Source of the DNA: Blastocladiella emersonii ATCC 22665 | Lineage: Eukaryota > Blastocladiomycota > Blastocladiomycetes > Blastocladiales > Blastocladiaceae | Assembly (NCBI GenBank): GCA_025594325.1 | Contig: JANHCV010000008.1 | Coordinates: 558,001-622,000 of the forward strand | Direction of reading: 5' to 3' | Length of the DNA stretch: 64,000 nt | Part shown: positions 58,400 through 64,000 of the stretch, in pieces | Numbering within the stretch: the first letter of the stretch is position 1 | How the letters are laid out: the number at the start of each line of letters is the position of its first letter | Notes under the pieces: model-generated | The model's database searches: none | Told to the model about the DNA's origin: nothing | The model's input: the letters and a program-made list of their open reading frames with translations, nothing else | Position numbers and translations under genes: made by a program

Positions 58400-59755
58400 T
58401 CAACATAATTCTGCTCTGCGGACGGCAAGCTGCGACTCAAGCTGTCGTAGCTGCCCCAACGCGTAGTCGCGCGCCTGCTCCTTGGAATAATGGGCTGATG
58501 TCTGTTCCATGTGATAAACCAAAGTCAGAACCTTGAAGATGCGATAGGCGCGCGTATCGACAGGTTCCATGAGCTGTAACTCGTTCAGCATCGCCCGAGC
58601 AAGTCGTGTCTCGCGGTTTTTACAAAACGGCTTGAGCCCGTGGGCAAGCTGCGAGAGGCGGCCGACAAGTTGGTCTTCAAGTTGATTAATTTCGGCGAAA
58701 GAATCAACCTGCGGCAATGGCGGGATCGTTGAGCGCAAAGATAGACGTAGTCTTCGTAGCGCAAGCTGGATGGCGACAGCTGCGTTCAATGCGTTGGCAA
58801 CGCGTTTACAGGAGCCATAGCGGTGTGAAAGCCGATTGATGCGTTGTCCGGGCAATGACTCTCGCACGAGGGCAATGCAGTAACTGCACTCTGGAAAATC
58901 GGCCGTTGTTGAGCGAGCCTGGTGGTAAGGTCGAGTGCTGTCCTCGACTTTGGGACTGGCCACCGGTTTTACACGGCGCAGTTCGTTGCGGAGCATTGCT
59001 TCCAGCGAGCAGGTGGGATCCAAAATTTCGAGTTCCAGCTCGCTGCGACTAGTACTTCCAACGATCTGTTCTGCAAAAAGGGCCTTGATGTGGGAGAGAT
59101 ATGTGATTTGAGGCGACCAGCCGCATGCGTTACCAACCAAAGCGAGGGCGTCAGACACAGCGACGTCTGCATCCGCTTGGCTCTCAATGAGGAATCGAAG
59201 CCAAGTTGAGAGCCACCTGGGACGAGGCGACGCGAATGCGGCGCGAACCGCCTTGCGAGCGGCCGAGTCGGTAATTCCTGGGCACAAAGTAATCGCAAAG
59301 ACACGGTAGATGTCGCGCGGTACGCGGTCCCGAGTAGAGAGTAATGCCGCGACAAGCCCGTCATTCGGGATTTCGGCAGCAGCTAGGGCATCAAGCATGC
59401 CCTCGACTTCCAAACTGGCGTCTTCCGAAAAGGGATCTTGCGAAGTAATACTGAAGTCTGCAGCAGCGCTTCCCTGTTTGAGAAGGCGCTCGAGGGGCGT
59501 TTGGCTTGCCGCACCTGCGTCCGGGACGACGGTCTGCTCCTGCGCGCTTTCGTAAGCTTGAAGGCGTTGACGCAAAGCTTCGTGGATCGCTTCTAGCCGA
59601 TTGCTCATGGCGCTCATAATTGCAGCGGAATCGGTTGTGACGCCCCCGTCGGCTGCCATAGCCGAGCTGTCAACGACACCAGTCGAATGGTCTGGACAGC
59701 ACCCGGCGACCGTTGTTGAACAATTGTAGCAAGTTAGACCGCAGGACTTGTTCAT
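58400..59755 (-). CDS. Gag-like/zinc family protein (451 aa)
   Basis: ATG 59755 (MNKSCGLTCYNCSTTVAGCC), which gives an extra Cys-rich N-terminus. Then a helix (SNRLEAIHEALRQRLQAYES), a Gag-like helical domain (about 110-260; RPRWLSTWLRFLIESQADAD, SHIKALFAEQIVG), the zinc module CSYC-x17-H-x4-C (about 291-317), and the C-terminal helical domain (QLAHGLKPFCKNRETRLARA). No SR region. Sister of 57126 and 60675. Function unknown. Confidence 0.7.
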   Translation of the reverse strand: MNKSCGLTCYNCSTTVAGCCPDHSTGVVDSSAMAADGGVTTDSAAIMSAMSNRLEAIHEALRQRLQAYESAQEQTVVPDAGAASQTPLERLLKQGSAAADFSITSQDPFSEDASLEVEGMLDALAAAEIPNDGLVAALLSTRDRVPRDIYRVFAITLCPGITDSAARKAVRAAFASPRPRWLSTWLRFLIESQADADVAVSDALALVGNACGWSPQITYLSHIKALFAEQIVGSTSRSELELEILDPTCSLEAMLRNELRRVKPVASPKVEDSTRPYHQARSTTADFPECSYCIALVRESLPGQRINRLSHRYGSCKRVANALNAAVAIQLALRRLRLSLRSTIPPLPQVDSFAEINQLEDQLVGRLSQLAHGLKPFCKNRETRLARAMLNELQLMEPVDTRAYRIFKVLTLVYHMEQTSAHYSKEQARDYALGQLRQLESQLAVRRAELC

Positions 59756-60674
59756 TCGATGGCATAGGTTCAGGTTTGGCGGAGCGCAAGCACGAGCATG
59801 CGACGCTGTTCCGAACTCGGATGCGCCACCTTGAGTGCGCCACACCGAATCACAGGCACCACGTGCGCATGAGCCACGCGCTTCGCTGACTTTCCCGCTT
59901 TGCGTTCAATCGACAGCAACTTGATGGGGTCCACGATGCGATGCAACTTTCTTTCCAATGGCGATGCGCAAACTCACGACCAACCGTGAAGTGGAAGGCT
60001 TCAGCGCGAAAGGGCAACCGCGAGCCCACGTGGTTTGATCAAGTCAAATTGCTCAAACACAGCGGCTGAGGATATGAGCGGGCTGGGCGAACGGCGGCGC
60101 GAGGAGGCCTCGGGTGACGGAAGCAGCTACGCGTGCTCGAGCGGTCTCAGCATCGCCTTCCTGCACAACGTTGGTGGTGCACCGCCGCCAGCACGCGATG
60201 ATCCGCTTCCACGGCGTGGAACAGCACAAACGTGTCGGGCATCATGGGCGCCGCCTGGAGCGAGGCGCCGGGCGTGATCCGCGGCTGTAGCACAGTACGC
60301 ATCAGCTGCAGCCGCGTATTCACGACGTTGATCACGGAGGCCGGCTGCTGCTTTCAATGGATAGGATCGCAGTGGATGGCGTCGGCGAGTAGCTCAGCGT
60401 CCCGAATCCCGAGAAGGCGTGAATGCGCTTGCGTTCTGTGACCTGCAGCGAGCGACATCATCCAGCACGCGCAGACGAACACCTCGCTACAGCTGCAAAG
60501 CCGTACTGTTCGATCAGACCAGCATCAAGAATGTGGCGTGATAAATCGTAAGGATGAACTTCGTGATTACATGATTCCGACCACTGTACACACCACACAA
60601 CACAAAACGACATGGAAGCGCGTGCCTTGGAGTGTATTGCTGCACAAGACGCAGTTTGCGGCTTGCTGTGACAA
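59756..60674. other. Intergenic region, no gene recognised
   Basis: About 0.9 kb with short overlapping frames on both strands and no similarity to other parts of the window. It probably includes the promoter of the gene at 59755 (minus) and the 3' region of the gene at 60675. Confidence 0.4.
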
Positions 60675-62153
60675 TTAGGACCGGGACAACATGTTTGACT
60701 TGACGGACAGGATATGTGCGGCCTGCCAAATGTTCTTCACCGCGTCGACTGCCCAAATCGGAGGCTCGAACGAGATATTCTTGGTGAGGAGCGCAAAGAG
60801 CGCTCCAATTAGCTCGGCGCAGCGCATGACCTTGACTTGGCCGTCACCTGGGGGCATTGAGCGTGCGCGACCGCTGACCTGGAGGTGCAAGTCCATCAAG
60901 GCCTGGATCAAGTCGGGCGTCGGGCAAGCTCCCCTCCAAACATTGCGTGGAGCCGTGACGTTTGCCAGGAACAAACCCTCGGCGAGCATGATGCCAAAGT
61001 GATTCGCGCGGTGCATGTTGTTGCACACCCGAGCGGTGTGAGAGATGGCCTCGGGGCGATGAAGCTCGAGTGCTGCGCAGAACACGCAGCTGCCTTTTGG
61101 GCTGATGAACGAAGCATGGGGAGCGGTCGGGGACTGAACTGGCGTCGCCAAGTGCGGAATCGCGAGGGAAGCGAAACGGGTGGCCGCAGCAGCCATCGTC
61201 GCGGACGGATCATTGGCCATGGCGAAGATCGGATCCGCGCAACTCCCGAGCGCGGTGTACAGCTTGTCAAAGAAAACGTTCTTGATCGCCCGCTCCGAGC
61301 CGATCATGGGGTCGTCAATATCAATCGCCTCGGCAAGCAGCGCGTGGAACTCGGCAAAATACTCCCCGACGGTACTGCCCGGCCACGGCTTGAGCCGGTG
61401 AAGCCGTCTGACCCAGTCGCTGTGCCAGTACGGGTCGGCGGCCCTGAGGAACACGCGGTGCGCCTCCCTGTCGTTCGCCGATTCGCGTAGAAAAACGGCT
61501 AGGACGTGGTAGACGGGTTTGGGAACATTGAAGCGGCAGAGGTAGAGCGCTTGGCCAAGCGGGATGTCGGGCACAAGATCGCACAAGCGTTCAATAAATT
61601 CGTGCGAGTCGGGAACGAACCGAGCTTTGCCTTGGCCGCGGGAGCCAAGCAGCGGCCCTTCTTCGCGAATCAGCTTCTGGTAGCGTGTGTCATACGATCG
61701 CCGGTGCGACGATTCGGGTGCCGCGAGGGTGACGCCAGGTTCGGGGCCGGGGGCTGCCGCTAGTGCTTGCTCGAGGAACGGAAGCGGAAGTGACAGCTTG
61801 GAGAGCGAGGTCAGAGAACCGAGAAGAGAGCGTGTGCGGCAGTGATGCTCAATCGAGGTGCACAGCTTGATGAGGTCTGCGATCGCGATCCCAAGCACCG
61901 TCGCACGCGAGCGAACGGATTTAGCGGACTCGTCCGAATTGCATTGTGACCGAAACTCTAGCGAAAGGCCAACGTGCGTCGCGCGCAGATCCATGCCCTT
62001 GCGGATCACGGCCTGCACGACGAGCAGGAGCTCAGCGGTGTCGGCCGGCAGCTGCTGCGTGGACAAATATTGTGCAAGGTTTTCGCCGAGACTCCCGGTT
62101 GGCAATGGCATAGCTCGCGCGAGTTCGTTGCATGGAGTGCGCGAGGTATTCAT
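60675..62153 (-). CDS. Gag-like/zinc family protein (492 aa)
   Basis: ATG 62153 (MNTSRTPCNELARAMPLP). Helical N-terminus (about 25-140), Gag-like domain (about 185-320) with the best capsid-like pattern of the family (WHSDWVRRLHRLKPWPGSTV, then GEYFAEFHALL, IKNVFFDKLYTAL), zinc module CVFC-x12-H-x4-C (about 356-378), C-terminal helical domain ending VDAVKNIWQAAHIL. No SR tract. The W...(S/T)V.EYF..F pattern is that of retrotransposon Gag proteins, the main support for a retroelement origin of the family. Confidence 0.75.
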   Translation of the reverse strand: MNTSRTPCNELARAMPLPTGSLGENLAQYLSTQQLPADTAELLLVVQAVIRKGMDLRATHVGLSLEFRSQCNSDESAKSVRSRATVLGIAIADLIKLCTSIEHHCRTRSLLGSLTSLSKLSLPLPFLEQALAAAPGPEPGVTLAAPESSHRRSYDTRYQKLIREEGPLLGSRGQGKARFVPDSHEFIERLCDLVPDIPLGQALYLCRFNVPKPVYHVLAVFLRESANDREAHRVFLRAADPYWHSDWVRRLHRLKPWPGSTVGEYFAEFHALLAEAIDIDDPMIGSERAIKNVFFDKLYTALGSCADPIFAMANDPSATMAAAATRFASLAIPHLATPVQSPTAPHASFISPKGSCVFCAALELHRPEAISHTARVCNNMHRANHFGIMLAEGLFLANVTAPRNVWRGACPTPDLIQALMDLHLQVSGRARSMPPGDGQVKVMRCAELIGALFALLTKNISFEPPIWAVDAVKNIWQAAHILSVKSNMLSRS

Positions 62154-62609
62154 GGCAAGGGTGGTGAGCGTGGTCGCATGTGGTGCGGAGAGCGAAGTTC
62201 GGCGGCAGACGCGTCACGAGAAAATGAGCGCCGCGTCGAACCCATCAAGGCATTGGAGGGTTTGCGGGGTTTAGCAAGCAAATCCTGAGCAAGCGAATCC
62301 AGAGCAAAACGCGTGCAAATCCGGTCACGCGGGGACCGCGTGGGCCTCAGCCACCCCGGTGCGCCTTCGTGTCGAGCGCGCCGGAACACGTCGACTCTCC
62401 CCATCGTGCCTCGACCGAACGTACATCATGGATCATAATTATACTTGAGGCACCTAAACGCTTCGCGTTTGGTTGTCAATCGAGGGCTAAAGCCCCCGCC
62501 ACGTATGGTGCACGACTGATGGAGGTGCTGTCGCGTGCGTCCCGCACAGGAGATTTAGGTGATCGAGCTATGGAAATCGTGCTATCGATGGATTAGATGA
62601 TGGAATACA
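62154..62609. other. Intergenic region with two hairpins
   Basis: AAACGCTTCGCGTTT (62457-62471) and GGGCTAAAGCCC (62484-62495) can form short stems. On the minus strand they follow the helicase gene, so they could be its 3' end signals or the 3' end of a transposon carrying it. No gene is seen. Confidence 0.35.
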
Positions 62610-63998
62610 CTACGTTAATACTCTACTGTGTTTTCTGTTTCTTGGCGTTCTGTGAGCCTCCTCGCCTCCAGCACGTTTCTTGGCCAATCGCCGAAACCTT
62701 GCGTTGAGAGCATCAGACGCGCGCTCGGCGACTAGCTTTTCAGCCGCGTGCTGGCGCGAGAAGAGAATCGCGTCGTCGAAGAGTTTAGCGATGCGCGGGT
62801 TGCCTGGTGCGATGGCTGTACCTTGATCGAAAGCGGTCTTGGTCAGCTCGTCGAGCATCTGGAGCCGCTTGTCCTCGGCCACTGCGAGTGGATCCGGCTT
62901 CATGGACTTGAGCACGGCTCTTGGGATCGGCTGAAGCACACACAGGTACTTTGAGCGACGAAGCCGCGATAACGCCACGTACAGGGAAGCGCCGCTGATG
63001 AGACGCTCCATGCCCGCGGGACGCAGATCTACCAGGGCGATGGCGTTCTTGGTCCCGCCTTGAACCCCGTGGACCGTCATGGCGAAGGCTGGCACCATCG
63101 GGTGCTTCTCGATGTGCGCGACGACATGATTAGGATACTTGCTCCTGTTGGTCTTGGTGTTGTTGTTGACACAGAGCGGGAGCGAATCCCCCGTTGTGCT
63201 GACGACCCGCTCTCGCGATGTGGAACCGCCCGCCATGTACAGGAAGTCCTTCCTCTCCACGGCAAGCGGGATGACCGTGTCAGGCCACGCGGCCGGCATG
63301 CCTGGGAAGCGAGGGCCACGAGGAGCGTCGGGCAGGTCGATCCACACGTTGAGTGGAGCGCAGGATGGCCGGTACATGTTGGACGCGGTTCGCGTGAACG
63401 TGGTTTCGGGCTTCCAGTCGATGTGGTGCACGACGCCAACCGCACCGTTCGCGCACCCCTTTGCTACGCACTGGTTGGTCTTGACGCGCATCTCCATTCC
63501 GACAAAGAGCTCGAGGATGGCCGGCAGTTCAGTCGTGGTTTCTGGCTCTCCTCCGAGGCGGAACACGTCCTTGTCGCAGATGGCGACGCGTTCACGCGTG
63601 CGGCGCCTATCACGCGGGCGCGTGATGCTGCCCTTGATCTGGTACACGATGCGGTTCGGGTTTGCTGCTGCGAGCCGCGTGTCGAGCAGGTTGAAGGCGT
63701 GGCGCGTGTGGTTGTCGGGCGCGATAACCGTGAGTCCGGGCTTCTTGAGGATCTCCTTGAGGACGTTGATGCCGTTTTCGTCGACCTGCTGCTGAAGCTG
63801 AGTGGTCGTACGCAAGTTGATCAGGTCGCACAGCGTGTCCGACGCCTTGACGAGGCGGAGCGCGTCCACTTCGTTGCCCCATGGTCGATCGTCAACAAAT
63901 CGGTTGCTCTTCACGAGACGAACAGCGCGTGTAGTGCGCCAGTACGCGACCTGGCCTCGATCCACGTGCTCGGGGACCGTCAATTGATTTGACGTCAT
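62610..63998 (-). CDS. PIF1-type helicase, C-terminal part (462 aa, probably continues beyond the window)
   Basis: The C-terminal half shows AFAMTVHGVQGGTKNAIALV and then SLYVALSRLRRSKYLCVLQP, helicase motifs V and VI of the PIF1/RecD-like SF1B group; motif IV-like IAPDNHTRH is near residue 95. The P-loop and motif II region is absent, so either the gene starts beyond 64000 or ATG 63998 is internal. PIF1-like helicases occur as cellular genes, in Helitrons and in telomere-linked repeats; nothing here settles which. Confidence 0.65.
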   Translation of the reverse strand: MTSNQLTVPEHVDRGQVAYWRTTRAVRLVKSNRFVDDRPWGNEVDALRLVKASDTLCDLINLRTTTQLQQQVDENGINVLKEILKKPGLTVIAPDNHTRHAFNLLDTRLAAANPNRIVYQIKGSITRPRDRRRTRERVAICDKDVFRLGGEPETTTELPAILELFVGMEMRVKTNQCVAKGCANGAVGVVHHIDWKPETTFTRTASNMYRPSCAPLNVWIDLPDAPRGPRFPGMPAAWPDTVIPLAVERKDFLYMAGGSTSRERVVSTTGDSLPLCVNNNTKTNRSKYPNHVVAHIEKHPMVPAFAMTVHGVQGGTKNAIALVDLRPAGMERLISGASLYVALSRLRRSKYLCVLQPIPRAVLKSMKPDPLAVAEDKRLQMLDELTKTAFDQGTAIAPGNPRIAKLFDDAILFSRQHAAEKLVAERASDALNARFRRLAKKRAGGEEAHRTPRNRKHSRVLT

Positions 63999-64000
63999 GC

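Noticed and set aside
60035-60560. Several frames of 60-80 codons
   Set aside because: No similarity to window families, no module upstream, overlapping on both strands.
62440-62510. Helitron 3' end
   Set aside because: Hairpins are present but no CTRR terminus follows them on the minus strand and no HUH/Rep domain is in view.

Overview
The window looks like nuclear DNA of a GC-rich fungus. Its genes carry few, short introns (about 56-76 nt, nearly all with GTACG donors), and it has a Rho GTPase with a CaaX end, LRR and BTB genes, a Ty3 chromovirus, a PIF/Harbinger transposon, and repeated promoter sites that combine CACGTG (E-box) with ACGCGT (MluI cell-cycle box). I cannot name the species. 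A basidiomycete or a zoosporic lineage both fit.

The main object is an integrated Polinton-like virus (PLV) at 14,724-31,458 (16,735 bp). It has terminal inverted repeats (1,145 bp left, 950 bp right) and a 5-bp target duplication (cttac). Its genes are an AEP primase fused to a UL9-like SF2 helicase, a possible tyrosine recombinase, an rve integrase, a fibre with a C1q/TNF-like head, an A32-type packaging ATPase, a double-jelly-roll major capsid protein, a penton-like minor capsid protein and several small proteins, one of them a 33-aa membrane peptide. Most genes share a T-rich TTTGTTG promoter motif. Both TIRs carry a 22-bp inverted repeat around a TA core, which resembles a replication origin. 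The PLV sits inside the second of three tandem 7TM genes. Removing it with one target copy restores an uninterrupted 429-codon frame.

Layout. 1-8.5 kb: members of a multigene family with an SR-rich N-terminus, a Gag/capsid-like helical domain, a C-x2-C...H-x4-C zinc module and a C-terminal helical domain; one member is split by a 1,076-bp Harbinger-type MITE. 8.8-33.4 kb: the 7TM genes, a decayed BTB gene, a solo LTR and the PLV. 33.7-46.3 kb: three minus-strand genes that join a conserved N-terminal module to LRRs. The first is intact, the second is split by a complete but RT-dead Ty3 element (36,700-42,023; TSD cgttc), and the third is a pseudogene. 46.9-53.6 kb: a Rho GTPase, a large low-complexity protein and a fourth 7TM-like protein. 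53.7-56.1 kb: a Harbinger transposon with TTA target duplications and the same termini as the MITE. 56.1-62.2 kb: an LRR gene and three more Gag-like/zinc family genes. 62.6 kb to the end: the C-terminal part of a PIF1-type helicase.

Mobile elements have repeatedly landed in members of multicopy families here. Four of the insertions can be dated relative to their targets from exact target duplications and restorable frames.
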